This document shows positions 11,211 to 23,620 of a DNA stretch of 64,000 nt, one piece after another. Numbering within the stretch: the first letter of the stretch is position 1; the number at the start of each line of letters is the position of its first letter. Both the position numbers and the translations under genes were made by a program. Under the pieces are notes generated by a model that saw only the letters and a program-made list of their open reading frames with translations, searched no databases and was not told where the DNA came from. This DNA is from Conus ventricosus (taxonomy: Eukaryota > Mollusca > Gastropoda > Neogastropoda > Conidae): assembly GCA_018398815.1 (NCBI GenBank), contig CM031626.1, positions 44,020,977 to 44,084,976 on the forward strand, written 5' to 3'.

Positions 11211-12150
11211 GTTAGTTGACACTCCATAGTCCACGTTAGTTGACACTTCATAGTCCACATTAGTTGACACTCCATAGTCCACGTTAGTTGACACTCCATA
11301 GTCCACGTTAGTTGACATTCCATAGTCCACGTTAGTTGACACTCCATAGTCCACGTTAGTTGACACTCCATAGTCCACTTAGTTGACATTCCATAGTCCA
11401 CCTTAGTTGACATTCCATAGTCCACCCTTAGTTGACATTCCATAGTCCACGTTAGTTGACACTTCCATAGTCCACGTTAGTTGACATTCCATAGTCCACG
11501 TTAGTTGACATCCATAGTCCACGTTTGTTTAGTTGACATTCCATAGTCCACCGTTAGTTGACACTCCATAGTCCACGTTAGTTGACACTCCATAGTCCAC
11601 GTTAGTTGACATTCCATAGTCCACGTTAGTTGACATTCCATAGTCCACGTTAGTTGACATCCATAGTCCACGTTAGTTGACACTCCGTAGTCCACGTTAG
11701 TTGACACTCCGTAGTCCACGTTAGTTGACACTCCATAGTCCACGTTAGTTACACTCCATAGTCCACGTTAGTTGACACTCCATAGTCCACGTTAGTTAAC
11801 ACTCCATAGTCCACGTTAGTTGACACTCCATAGTCCACGTTAGTTGACACTCCATAGTCCACGTTAGTTGACATTCCATAGTCCACGTTAGTTGACACTC
11901 CATAGTCCACGTTAGTTGACATTCCATAGTCCACGTTAGTTGACACTCCATAGTCCACGTTAGTTGACATTCCATAGTCCACGTTAGTTGACACTGCATA
12001 GTCCACGTTAGTTGACACCCCATAGTCCACGTTAGTTGACATTCCATAGTCCACGTTAGTTGACATTCCATAGTCCACGTTAGTTGACACTCCATAGTCC
12101 ACGTTAGTTGACACTCCATAGTCCACGTTAGTTGACACTCCATAGTCCAC
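11211..12150. repeat. 24-bp minisatellite, about 39 copies
   Basis: A highly regular array with unit GTTAGTTGACACTCCATAGT plus CCAC. Alternative C/T at one position (ACTCC/ATTCC) and a few indels distinguish copies. Because 24 is a multiple of three and the unit lacks stops in several frames, long repetitive open frames appear on the minus strand. These are not evidence of a protein. Confidence 0.95.
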
Positions 12151-12620
12151 AATATTCGCTTTTATGTCTGGACTTTTATCCAGAGTGAAACATATCCAAT
12201 TTGTATATTTATAATTCGTTTCCACAAATTGGGCATGCACAGGGTTTCTCCTGTTACTGGTTTATTAGGAGACGCTCACTCATGGATTTCAGGTAGTCCT
12301 CAGATTTTAGAGGGTATCACAATCAATTAAATGTGAAAAACAAAACAAAACAAAACAAAAAATAACAAAAAAAGTCAAGGAGGAGGGAAGATACTCATTT
12401 TAGGTAAACTGCTAGTGAGTGTGACAGGTTCGAAAATCTCAACAAAGTCAGGGGGGACTGCTTGAAATTGACAGCTTTGCTAGATCCTGCACTCTTGCGT
12501 TAAGTGAGATAAAACTGGCTCATAATTTAGATAGTGAACAGTTTTCTCTATAACTATTACGCTTTTTTTTTTTTTTTTTTTTCCAAGAAATGAAACAGAC
12601 TCTAGCATTACTGGAAAACA
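12150..12620. other. Unassigned, A/T-homopolymer rich
   Basis: Contains a CAAAA microsatellite (about 12335-12365) and a poly-T run (about 12562-12582). No gene or RNA is recognised. Confidence 0.5.
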
Positions 12621-12628
12621 GGCCCAAA

Positions 12629-12955
12629 TGCAAATAAACACACAAAACAGAGTGTAGCTTGTGGATGCAGATTTCAAGACAAAGCAGACAAGTAAATTTA
12701 CACCAAACATGTCTTATTAAGATGCCATAAACAGTAAAGAAAAATAGACAAAACAGTACTCCTGGGAGAGCAGTCAGCAGAATCGTGTTCTTGCTGACTG
12801 TTGTCAGGGGAGTACTGTTTTGTGCATTTTTCTTCACTGTGTGTGCGGTCTGAAGACGATATATATTTGTTTGCAAATTTATCTGTTTTGTATAAATCTG
12901 TGGAACTTCAGACTTTTGTTTTATGAGTTTATTTGTTGTATTTTGGCATGTTTTT
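12629..12955. mobile_element. Foldback (inverted-repeat) element
   Basis: The two halves are imperfect reverse complements around a loop near 12784-12796. The inner arms carry ACAAAACAGTACTCC and its complement GGAGTACTGTTTTGT, and CAGTCAGCA against TGCTGACTG. Outward, GGCCCAAATGCAAATAAAC pairs with GTTTATTTGTTGTATTTTGGC. Arms of about 150 bp can be followed by eye. This could be a hairpin MITE or a palindrome from inverted duplication. No terminal target duplication was established. Confidence 0.68.
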
Positions 12956-12959
12956 TGTG

Positions 12960-14550
12960 TGTGTTGAGAAGAAAATTTAAGGGTCAGAAGGGGGAAAAAA
13001 GGATAATAGTGTCACAGATCATGTAGAAGTTGAGGTAGATTACCCTTTGAAATGAAAAATCACGACGTTTAAAATAATGAAAAGGATATCATGCATTTGG
13101 CTATTCATCACGTCACCATTTACTGAATATTGGCTGTGGAGTTATCCTGTTGTATGATTTGAACAAACTTTCACAAAAGCCATCAGACATGTCAGACTTC
13201 AATTTTTTTTTTAACCACTTGAAGCTATAAAGCTGTAAATCAATGATTGAATGAGTCATTGCAAACAGTTGCTCAGTAAAAAAACACACAAAAAACAGTT
13301 GGCTTTGACTTCTTGACATGAGATTATTGACTGTGCACTGTGACAATGCTGTGTTTGCACGCAACCAACTTGCTACAAAGTCACACTTGTCTGAAAGTGA
13401 ATGTGCCCATTATCGCAAGGACATACTTATGTCAGTTTAATCAGCAGCCTCAAAGATTCTCACTCGAGGTATGACTACCCCTCTTGTATTCTAGAAAAGG
13501 ATATATAAAATGCACCTTGCTCTGAGATGGATCTGGAACATTAGGATAGGTATAGTGACTTGCTTACTGTATTGACAACTTTCAGGGGGGGGGGGGGGGG
13601 GGGGGGGCTGGGGTGGCGGGAGGGGGCTTAACTCAGTGTGGCCAGCATCGGACCACTGGTCATGCACACACTTCACACATATGGCCACCTGAGCCAGACC
13701 AGAAGTTAGGCATCAGTCACATGCTTAAAGTCTTAACAAGTATTCTGTGCATAAGTTATAAGTATTCTGTGCATAAGTTATAAGTATTCTATGCATAAGT
13801 TATAAATACAGCGAGTATTCTGAAGCTGTTCCTTTTTGTCGCATGGGCTGCTTTGTGTAAACACATTTGGATTGATGATTCTTCCCTCCTGGTTCATTTC
13901 CCCCCAACACCCTTACAATAAACATAGTTTGGGATAAAATCATAGTGGATGGGCCAAGCAAACACAGCGAATACAAAAGCTATACTTTATAGAATAAGAA
14001 AATACATTTGACATTGACACAGCCACATTTTATTGGCATTTTATCACAAATGTGATGATACAACCTGTCAGGAAGTGATCAAAGATCTGTGCCCCTAGAT
14101 GTCAAGGAACCATGCACCGCTGGATCATTCGAATGCAATGAAAACAGAATGTGTTACAGAAAAATGGAGTTTCAGTAGCTGTGTGCCCTTCTGATAAGCT
14201 GATCCAGAGTTGTGACAGTTTGAGTACAGTTGCTCCGATCTTCCAGCTGAAAATCCAGAACATGCCAAGCCGGGCAGGTTACACAGCCTGTCGCTGCGGC
14301 AGGGTTGAAAGGGATCAAGCATTTTATCATTGGCTACAACAGTGCTTGGTTTTATGTAATTTTGGAACCAGCCAATGTGTTGTCGGATAGGGGACATCTC
14401 TTTTCTTTGAAGTCTGTCCGCTTGAGGTCTGCAGGTTACACACACACTCTGGTGACTTCCATGTCTGTCTCGAATATTCATAAACATGAAGTTGCAGACT
14501 ATATGTTGTCAAAGTAAACTAGTGGGTAAGAAATAAGGCACTCTAGAGAG
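12960..14550. other. Unassigned sequence with small repeats
   Basis: Holds a poly-G run with flanking G/C-rich sequence (about 13584-13630) and three to four copies of a ~20-bp unit TAAGTATTCTGTGCATAAGT (about 13737-13806). No coding exon is recognised. Confidence 0.5.
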
Positions 14551-14553
14551 GAT

Positions 14554-14556
<3 letters not shown>

Positions 14557-14609
<53 letters not shown>

Positions 14610-14629
14610 GTGTGTGTGTGTGCGTGCGC

Positions 14630-14660
<31 letters not shown>

Positions 14661-14667
14661 TGTGTGT

Positions 14668-14711
<44 letters not shown>
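14557..14711. repeat. (TG)n with central (CG)n, Z-DNA-prone
   Basis: TG repeats flank a block of alternating CG at about 14623-14644. The whole run is alternating purine-pyrimidine. Confidence 0.94.
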
Positions 14712-14714
<3 letters not shown>

Positions 14715-14825
14715 AATGTAGATCTTGGTGTGCCTAAGCTCTGCTTATGAATTGATTAATTGCATGTTTCAGTGAGCAGACCAAAGAAAGAATTGGAGCT
14801 CTGCTGGTGAGATGTCTGTCTGTCT

Positions 14826-15050
14826 GTTGCTCTTCTGTATGATCATTTGTCTCAGTGTCTTGTGTATGATCATTTGTCTCAGTGTCTTGTGTATGATCAT
14901 TTGTCTCAGTGTCTTGTGTATGATCATTTGTCTCAGTGTCTTGTGTATGATCATTTGTCTCAGTGTCTTCTGTATGGTCATTTGTCTCAGTGTCTTGTGT
15001 ATGATCATTTGTCTCAGTGTTTTGTGTATGATCATTTGTCTCAGTGTCAG
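14826..15050. repeat. 27-bp minisatellite, about 8 copies
   Basis: The unit contains TATGATCATTTGTCTCAGTG. The period is a multiple of three, which produces repetitive open frames on both strands (for example T-N-D-H-T-Q-D-T-E on the minus strand). I treat these as by-products of the repeat. Confidence 0.93.
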
Positions 15051-15054
15051 TTTT

Positions 15055-15968
15055 TCCACAGTCTCTTTCATCTGTCTGTTTGTCCGCCATTCTTTCTAAG
15101 TGTAAGCAACAGACAAATCCTTACTTTTAAAAATTAAAACGGATCTCTTGGTCCATATGGTGCAAAGAGTTGACACCACGTCCATTTAATATAGACGACA
15201 GGCGTATAAGGTATTAAATACTGACATTTAAGATCAGTTTAAAGTGGACTTCAAGATCCAGCATTGATATATTAATTCGGTACATATCTTGGGGTCAAAG
15301 AATTAAACCCCGACACAGTAAATGGGTATATTAACAGTTTAGTGTAGACCACATGCTTCATGATTTAGTAAATGCTGATATGTCAACTTAATGCAGACTG
15401 TAGGAATCTAGGATCCATGATGTGAAATAGACATGACACATCAGTTTATTCTAAACCTCAAGGTTCATAATGTGTCGAACAGTGTAACAACTTTAGGTAT
15501 AGAATTGATGGTGATGATTTTACAGATGGATTATGATGACTGGTGATCATGTGATTCAAGAATGGATAATGATAGATCACTGGCAATGATTTGATTGGGT
15601 AATTACACAAGCTGGTGATAATTATTGATCGATAATGGTGGACACAGGTGATAATTACTGAATGAGAATTAAAGCTTCAGATTGTTGGTGCCTCTAGACT
15701 ATTGGTGCAAAATGTTTTTGAATTGACAAATATGTTGACCAGATATGCCCACCAAACACTAATCAATCAGCCAGTGTCAGCATTTAATAGTCAGAGTATA
15801 TATGGTATACAAGCCTTTGCATTAGGAATGGATTACATCATTTGTTTCAGTTCGCTGATGGAACAGAAGAGCAGAAGTGAAATTACAGGGCAGCCTAAGA
15901 AATCAAACAAACAAGATGGAAAACCTGTAGACACAATGTGTTTAACCTTATTGGTCCTCTTCAGGCAC
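15055..15968. other. Unassigned AT-rich sequence
   Basis: Around 15300-15680 there are short imperfect motifs such as GGTGATAATTA and GATTATGATGACTGGTGAT. No gene is recognised. Confidence 0.5.
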
Positions 15969-16712
15969 GGCAAATAACATTCAAAACATTGAAAAGAAAG
16001 GACAAACGATAACATTCAGAACATTGAAAAGAAAGGACAAACGATAACATTCAGAACATTGAAAAGAAAGGACAAACGATAACATTCAAAACATTGAAAA
16101 GAAAGGACAAACGATAACATTCAGAACATTGAAAAGAAAGGACAAACGATAACATTCAAAACATTGAAAAGAAAGGACAAACGATAACATTCAGAACATT
16201 GAAAAGAAAGGACAAATAACATTCAGAACATTGAAAAGAAAGGACAAATAACATTCAGAACATTGAAAAGAAAGGACAAATAACATTCAGAACATTGAAA
16301 AGAAAGGACAAAGCATAACATTCAGAACATTGAAAAGAAAGGACAAATAACATTCAAAACATTGAAAAGAAAGGACAAACGATAACATTCAGAACATTGA
16401 AAAGAAAGGACAAATAACATTCAAAACATTGAAAAGAAAGGACAAATAACATTCAGAACATTGAAAAGAAAGGACAAATAACATTCAAAACATTGAAAAG
16501 AAAGGACAAACGATAACATTCAGAACATTGAAAAGAAAGGACAAATAACATTCAAAACATTGAAAAGAAAGGACAAATAACATTCAAAACTTTGAAAAGA
16601 AAGGACAAACGATGACATTCAGAACATCGTGGAAAAGAAAGGACAAACGATAACATTCAAAACATTGAAAAGAAAGGACAAACGATAACATTCAAAACAT
16701 TGAAAAGAAAGA
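15969..16712. repeat. 32/35-bp minisatellite, about 22 copies
   Basis: The unit is ATAACATTCARAACATTGAA plus AAGAAAGGACAAA. Two length variants differ by a 3-bp insertion (GGACAAATAAC against GGACAAACGATAAC). Variants are interspersed rather than blocked, which suggests repeated conversion or slippage. Confidence 0.93.
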
Positions 16713-16924
16713 GCAAATGATCCATTTACCTCTTTAATGTCAGAGCAGAATGTGGCTGTTGGAAGTTCTAATAGCCAATCAACATTGGCATTATTTGTTG
16801 ACAAACTGTTTCACAGATCATTTCAACATGCTCCTGAAGAAGAACCAGCGAAGTGTCAAAGTAAATTGGCTTTGTCGACCCATAGAACAGTTGAATAAGC
16901 ATTTTAAAGTTTAAAGTTGACTTA
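16713..16924. other. Unassigned sequence between arrays
   Basis: No feature is recognised. It separates two minisatellites. Confidence 0.45.
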
Positions 16925-17110
16925 CTTTAAGCATGTATCATCCATTATGTTTGTTAAATGTTGTGCCTAATGGATGTATGCTGTACTTACTTCAAGCATG
17001 TATGCCATTATGCTTGTTAAATGTTTTGCCTAATGGGTGTATGCTGTACTTACTTCAAGCATCTATGCCATTATGTTTGTTAAATGTTTGCGTAATGGGT
17101 GTATGCTGTC
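16925..17110. repeat. 63-bp tandem repeat, three copies
   Basis: Three copies of a unit containing GTTAAATGTTTTGCCTAATG and TGTATGCTGTACTTACTTCA. The third copy has a deletion. Confidence 0.88.
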
Positions 17111-17882
17111 ATACTTTGGAAAGGTTGAGTCACACCTGGAGCTTCAAGTTACTGCTTCATATTTGCAAAACCAAATAAAATAATTCCTACAGAATATAAC
17201 ATGGTTCTTTTCTTCTCAGAATTACTTTCAAGTTAAGGTAAAGGACTAATATACCTCCCCCCCCCCCCCCCCTCATTACTGCTTCTAGGCCTGAGAGATG
17301 CAGATGCTGTTTGGCCTAAGCGTAACGTGGTAAGGAGTTGATGCCCCTGGTAGGCTTCCCATGTCAGATAGGCTAAGGGTGAGGATCCTGACTAAGAGTA
17401 ACCCGCCTTTCTCCTTTTCTTGTTTTCTGCCTCCTTATTTGGCCCTTTTCTATCTTCGTCTCCCCTTCAAGTCTTCTTTTCCACACTCCTTTTCTCTCTG
17501 TGGTCTCCTTAAGATCCGCCGCGTTTGCCGTGCGGTGCGACCTGTGTCGGAGGGGAATGAGATCCTGGTGATTGAGAGGGCCAGCGCTCTCAACACATCA
17601 CTTTGGCTCGGACCTCTCCTAGACAGGGAGTACACTTTGGCCCGGGTGTACTAATCGGCTCCCCTTCTTGGGGCTGGGTCAAAACAGGCATTTCTCCGGC
17701 TGGCCAAGGTAACCCCTGCAGTGCTCAGCTCTCTGTTCCCGGGAGTTGAGCATGATCAGGGGGGATAGGGTTGGTAGGTTTTTGTCTGTTGTATGTCTCT
17801 CCTGAAGCCTGGAAGGGGTCAAGATAGTGATTCTTGGCCCTGGCCCCTTAGTTGGACTCCAAGGTGGGTGGGTAAGGGAGAG

Positions 17883-18790
17883 ATGAATCACAATAAACTA
17901 AATATGACTTCTTTAAAAAACATTCCCCCAAAAGGAAGAGGAAGGCAGCATCCCCTATTTCAGGGGATTGTCATACAGATAGTGACTCCGATACCGAAGT
18001 TCGACAGAAGACAGGTTTTTGGGCTTCCTGGCTCGTGATGGAGGGGACGGAGCAGGAAAGACCCCTTTCAGCTCTGAGCCCGTTTGCCATTCAAAAGGGT
18101 TTTCAAGGAATAGCAGGCGACCCTCGGTCCATCAAGAGGTTGAGGAATGGCTCATTTCTCATTCAAAGCAAATCACAAAAACAATCTGAACAGCTGCAGA
18201 AAGCAACAAAACTTGTGGACAGGGAGATCAGGGTAACTCCCCACAAACAATTAAATTCATCCAAAGGTGTGATTCGATGCAGAGATCTAACGGGTGTTTC
18301 AGAGGCAGAAATAAAAACGGAGCTGGCGTCCCAGGGTGTGACGGAGGTGCGCAGGGTGACGGTCAGGAAGGGTTCAGAGAGAGTGGCCACCAACACCCTC
18401 TTTCTGACCTTCTGCAGCCCTGTGCTGCCTCGGTCATCAAAGTTGGTTACCTAAATGTTCATGTGCAGCTATATGTGCCGTCCCCATTGAGGTGCTTCAG
18501 GTGCCAGAGGTTTGGCCATGTCAGGGACCGCTGTTCTGGGCAGGAGGTATGTGGTATTTGCTGCAAGGCAACCCATGATGGGCCGTGTCATGATCCGGCA
18601 CATTGTGCTAACTGCGGTGGCGACCATCCTCCTCTTCACGAAACTGTCCCCTTTGGATTCAAGAATCTGCTATACAACGAGTTAAAACGGAAAAGAAGAT
18701 CTCATTTTTTGAAGCCCGGAAACAGGTTGTGGGCAGTCAGACGCCGACAGCTTCTTCCTATGCTTCGGCTGTCAAGAAATCTCCCATAGT
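17883..18790 (+). pseudogene. I-clade LINE ORF1: gag-like zinc-knuckle protein
   Basis: A plausible start is ATG 17883 (M-N-H-N-K-L-N). The frame shifts near 17960 into an acidic D-S-D-S-D-T-E-V stretch and continues to about 18420. It then shifts into the zinc-knuckle frame, where C-F-R-C-Q-R-F-G-H-V-R-D-R-C (about 18493-18534) and further C/H clusters (to about 18630) form CCHC knuckles. A third shift near 18645 continues the frame toward A-S-S-Y-A-S-A-V-K-K. The protein should coat LINE RNA. The shifts fit single missing bases. Confidence 0.78.
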
Positions 18791-19241
18791 TCCTACTCGG
18801 TCAGTCTGCTGCCAGACTGATGAATTCATGTTCTCGAAGACATTGCAAGTAAGATCTGTCAGTTTCTGGTGGTAGCAAGTCCACCACCTTCCAACCCAAA
18901 AAGACTGCCCTGGTGGAGGCAAAAATCCGCCACCCCTCAGACTGCCCAGCAGTCTACAACATCTGCTGCTGGGCAGATGAAAAAACCAGCACCCGCACCT
19001 CGAACTCCCATGTCCAGTGCCCGTGCGGGCAAGGGAGTTCAACAACCCAGTGTGGAGATGGTGGAGATGAAGAAGAAACCTCCACCATCTCCCAAATCCA
19101 GACCTTCTTCGCCTGTTGGCAAGTCTGCCAGCAGGTCTGAAGACCAACATAGTCCAGTCAAATTGCAAAATAAATTCACTCCATTGGAAGCGGACGTTGA
19201 AGAGGAGATGACCTGATTTCTCTCCCTTTCGCCTCTGCACC

Positions 19242-22200
19242 ATGGATAATACAATATTCCATTGGAATATCCGTGGTCTAAATTCAAACTTTGAGGAGCT
19301 GCAGCTTCTGTGTCAATCTCTAAAACCTTCCGTCGTGGCTCTTCAGGAAACTCAAATTCAAAGCCAGAAGACCTTTACTCTTTCTGGCTTTAATATTCTT
19401 TCAAAACCTGCACAACCATCTACGTTAGGACTGTCGGGCGGTGTTGCCCTTCTCATACACAAAACTCTGCTGTATAGTCCTGTCGTTCTGTCTTCCTCCC
19501 TTCAGGCTGTAGCTGCGAGAGTCACCCTCCACAAGACTGTGACAATCTGTTCTCTTTATCTCCACCTTCTGTCCCGGTTTGTCGTCAGGACCTTGTCAGT
19601 CTGATAGGAGAACTTCCTCGACCTTTTTTGCTGTTGGGTGACTTTAACGGTCACAATCCCTTTGGGGTAGTGCCGGTACGTCACCCAGAGGTCTGCTGAT
19701 TGAGGATGTCCTTTCAGACTTGGATTTGTGTTGTCTGAACGACGGATCTGCAACTTACCTCCACTCTTCCACAGGTTCACTTTCGTGTTTAGATTTGTCG
19801 GTCTGTGACCCCTCGCTGGTCCTGGACTATGAGTGGTCTGTCCATGACGATCTGCACGGAAGTGGACCATTTCCCTGTCCTTCTACAACCTGTATTAACT
19901 GAACACGTCTCTGTCTCTCAGCATCTAAATTATAAGAAAGCAAACTGGGATCTATTTGCAGCCACTGTTTCTAAGGAGTTCCAGGACACTGATTTTCGTC
20001 AGTGTCCGGACCCAGCTGAATCACTGACTAACACTGTGATCAAGTGTGCTAAAGTTTGTATTCCAGTGTCTTCCGATAAACTTCAAATGCCCAAAACACC
20101 CTGGTTCGATTCAGAATGCCAACAAATTTCCAAAGTTAGAAAACGGGCTCAGCGTCAGGTATACCAACGACCTTCGGGTCCCAACGCTCGAGCCCATCAG
20201 AAACTCCGTGCTAAATCAAGACACACTTTTAAAATCAGTAAACGTCGGTCCTGGAGAAGCTTCTGCTCCAGGCTGACATCAAAAACTTCTAAGAAAAAAG
20301 TGTGGAACATCATTAAGAAAATCAAAGGGAAGAACACCTGTCCCACTGTGAACCATCTCAAGTTTTCGGATTCTTTAATAACAGAGAAGAAAGCAGTTGC
20401 TAATCTGCTTGCTTCAACCATTGAAAAGAATTCCTCCTCTTCTAATAAATCAGTCACTTTTGTCAAAAACAAAGCCCTAAAAGAAAAATCACCCTGCAAC
20501 TTTTCATCCGACAACATGGAAGACTACAATCTTCCTTTCACATTAAACGAGCTGAAATCTGCCCTACTCTCTTGCAGCGATTCCTCTCCAGGTATAGATG
20601 ACATTCATTATCAACTATTGAAACATCTTCCGCAAGAAGGTCTGAACATCCTGTTACAGGTATACAACCACGTGTGGACTACAGGTTGCTTTCCACCCTC
20701 TTGGCGGAAAGCCCTCATTATTCCCATCCCCAAACCTGGAAAAGATCTTTCTAATCCATCTAACTACCGTCCCATAGCTTTGACCAGCTGTGTCTGTAAA
20801 TTGATGGAAAAAATGGTCAATGCTAGGCTCATGTGGAAACTCGAAACCGATGGCCTTTTGGCGAAAGAACAGTGTGGTTTCCGCAAACATCGTAGTACAG
20901 TTGACCATTTGATTCGTCTGGAATCTACACTTAGGAACGCTTTTTTAAACAGACAGCATGCAGTGGCAATTTTCTTTGACTTGGAGAAGGCCTACGATAC
21001 CACCTGGAAGTCGGGGATACTTCATGATCTCCACGATCTGGGTTTTCGAGGTCATCTTCCGCTTTTTATTCAAAATTTTTTGGCAGAACGACAGTTTCAG
21101 GTCCGGGTTGGCACCACTCTCTCTGATGTCCACGAGCAGGAGTTGGGTGTTCCACAGGGGAGCATACTATCGCCTGCCCTCTTTAGTATTAAGATCAACA
21201 ACATTGTGAATTCAGTTCAGCAGGGTTCAGACTGCTCATTGTTTGTGGATGATTTCGCTGTCTACGCAACTGGAAGCCTGTACCCGAGTGTCCAGCGCAG
21301 GCTCCAGCTTTGCGTAGATAAAATCCATCGGTGGGGGCGGATGAAAACGGTTTTCACCTTTTCTGCTACAAAAACCCAGTGTATTCACTTCCATAATTTC
21401 CGTCAGTTTTTTCCAGATCCGGAACTTCAAGTAGGGAAATTTCCCATTCCAGCTGTTAAAGAGGCCAAATTTCTGGGAGTCATTTTTGACCAAAAACTTA
21501 ACTTTCTCAGCCATATTAAAAACCTCAAAACTGCTTGCCAAAAGGCACTGAATATTCTGCGGGTCGTAGCACACACACCGACTGGGGCGCTGATAAGAAA
21601 ACTTTGTTGCACCTCTACAGAGCCCTGGTCCGTTCTAAACTGGACTATGGTTGTGCTGTGTACGGCTCCGCAAGACCCTCTTACCTCAAACTTTTGGACC
21701 CTATCCACCATCAAGGGCTTCGTCTCTGTCTTGGAGCGTTCCGCACCACCCCTGTGTACAGCGTGTACGCAGAAGCGGGCGAACCTTCGTTGTCCAACCG
21801 CAGGCTGAAACTGTCTTTGAATTATTGCATCCGACTGTTCTCAGAACGCAGAATCTGCCTATGACTGTGTTTTTGACCCTCCGTTCCAAAGTAAGTTTGA
21901 AACAAACCCGAAATGTATTCCGCCGTTTGGGCTTCGTATGCAGCCTCACGTGCGGATGCAGGTATAGACCTGGGAGTAGTTTCCGATTTTTCCAAGTTTC
22001 CGGATCAACCTCCATGGACCTTTTTCACACCAGAGATTCGTTTTGATCTCGCAGCTTTCCGTAAGGAGTCTACCAGCTCTCTGGCGTACAAGGCTTTGTA
22101 TGCCGAGCTCTGTTCCAAATTCCCATCCTATCAAAAAGTTTTCACTGATGGTTCCAAGTCTGAGGATGGAGTGGCCTGTGCAGCCTACTGCCCTGGGGCT

Positions 22201-22899
22201 CCTTCTCAGATATTGTTGGAACATATACATTCAGATGCTTCTGTCTATTCTGCTGAACTTACTGCTCTAGTACTGGCTTTGAAGATAATCTCCCATTCTT
22301 CGAGGAGGGACTTTCTGGTTCTGTCGGATTCGCTGTCAGCTTTGGAGGCCATAGCTGGCCGCAACCTTCAGCAACATCCAGAACTTTTACTTTTTTTTGA
22401 ACTTTTTAGCAAGCTGAAGGCGGACGGTTACAACATTACTCTTGCTTGGGTTCCTGGCCATGTTGGCATCGGCGGGAACGAAATGGTTGATCGTTTAGCC
22501 AAGAACGCCACAAGAGAGAAACTGTCCAACACTTATATCCCCTGCTCAGATGTGAAACCCAAAATTAACGATTATGTGAGAGACCTCTGGCAGGAGGATT
22601 GGAACACACAGACGAATAACAAACTCTTTCAGATCCGTCCAAACCTTAAAGACTTCCTCCCATCTACGTCGGGTGGTCGTAAAGAGGAAACGGTTCTGTG
22701 CCGGCTGCACACCGGCCATTCGTATTTTACCCATTCTTACCTTTTAAAGAGTGAAGAAGCTCCGTGGTGCATTCCATGTCATGCGCCACTCTCAATGAAA
22801 CATGTTCTTTTAGAGTGTTGGGACTTGCACGATGTGAGACACAAACATTTTACAGCGGAGTCCATGAAGATCCTGTTCAGGATGTCCCGCCTGACGTGA
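19242..22899 (+). pseudogene. I-clade LINE ORF2: endonuclease-RT-RNase H
   Basis: Start ATG 19242 gives M-D-N-T-I-F-H-W-N-I-R-G-L-N-S-N, the classical AP-endonuclease N terminus, with Q-E-T near 19350 and L-L-G-D-F-N-G-H at about 19627. The RT spans about 20580-21280: S-N-Y-R-P-I-A-L-T-S near 20758, F-F-D-L-E-K-A-Y-D near 20972, G-V-P-Q-G-S-I-L-S-P at 21147 and the catalytic F-V-D-D at 21243. RNase H begins with F-T-D-G-S-K near 22141, then S-A-E-L-T-A-L near 22250, L-S-D-S near 22321 and W-V-P-G-H-V-G-I near 22449. The frame changes near 19580, 19655, 19850, 21600 and 21880, so this copy is not intact as written, though one 667-codon stretch (19805-21808) is open. Confidence 0.9.
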
Positions 22900-23024
22900 T
22901 CCTTAAGTTTTTTGAGAGAAATTAACATTTTTCATCTGATTTAAGATTTTACGGAAGAAAGATTTTTAACAAAGTTTCTGGTGCGTTTGTAGACGATGTC
23001 ATTTAACGAGATGTGTGAAAGTGT

Positions 23025-23026
<2 letters not shown>

Positions 23027-23069
<43 letters not shown>
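23027..23069. repeat. Poly-T run in the LINE 3' region
   Basis: About 43 T residues lie between the ORF2 stop and the conserved LINE tail. The exact length in the genome is uncertain. Confidence 0.9.
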
Positions 23070-23073
<4 letters not shown>

Positions 23074-23084
23074 GACTGGTGAGT

Positions 23085-23162
23085 TGATTTTAACGTGGTG
23101 ACAGCCCTGATGTGGCCCTCTGCGGTCGGCTGGGCTATAAGTAACATTATCTTATCTTATCC
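23085..23162 (+). mobile_element. Conserved LINE 3' tail with TTATC repeats
   Basis: The sequence ACAGCCCTGATGTGGCCCTC followed by GGTCGGCTGGGCTATAAGTA and short TTATC repeats recurs near 63.2 kb, and in reverse near 4.46 and 10.9 kb. A conserved 3' end with a microsatellite tail is the recognition region for target-primed reverse transcription in this LINE type. Confidence 0.82.
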
Positions 23163-23620
23163 CCCCTCATCTTTTACCTCCCTTGTTAATCCTATCCACA
23201 TCCCCACTGCACCCTCATCCCCATCCCTACCTGCTTGTGAAATAGTTCTGTTCAATACCATTTAAAGTTTTTGTAAAAGTTCAGCTCAACTGCTTCCACT
23301 GCCCACCCTCCCCACCCCACCCCCACATCTCCTTCAGTTTTTAAGATATTTTGAACTAAGCCTATTCATTTCAGAATTTATCCCTCATTTTAACCAGCAA
23401 TGGATCATTCAAGCCCTGACACCTTATGAACATCTGATGCTCAGGATGATGATGGCTATATTGATTTAGGAATCAATAAAGATAGATGCTCCTGACAGTT
23501 GTAGAGATAGTGATGTTGATGGTGGTGGTGGTGGTGGTGATGGATACATTTGAAATTGGTGGGGTATGATTACATAGATGATGAGAACTTGACAAAGGCT
23601 TTTTTTTTTTCCCTCCACAG

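Larger units (their letters stand above)
17290..23165 (+). mobile_element. Long I-clade LINE with RNase H
   Basis: A long non-LTR element with a pyrimidine-rich 5' region (about 17.3-17.88 kb), ORF1 with CCHC zinc knuckles, and ORF2 with endonuclease, reverse transcriptase and an RNase H domain. A 3' UTR follows with a T run of about 43 bases, and it closes with GGCTGGGCTATAAGTAACAT and a TTATC-repeat tail. RNase H downstream of RT is characteristic of the I group of LINEs. Frames are broken at several places, yet all domains are present. It lies upstream of the first placed RFX exon, so it may be in intron 1 of that gene or intergenic. The 5' end is approximate. Confidence 0.88.

Noticed and set aside
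11196..12240. Minus-strand repeated-peptide frames (D-Y-G-V-S-T-N-V and W-T-M-E-C-Q-L-T)
   Set aside because: A 24-bp stop-free unit automatically gives such frames. No signal peptide or unique flanking coding sequence is present.
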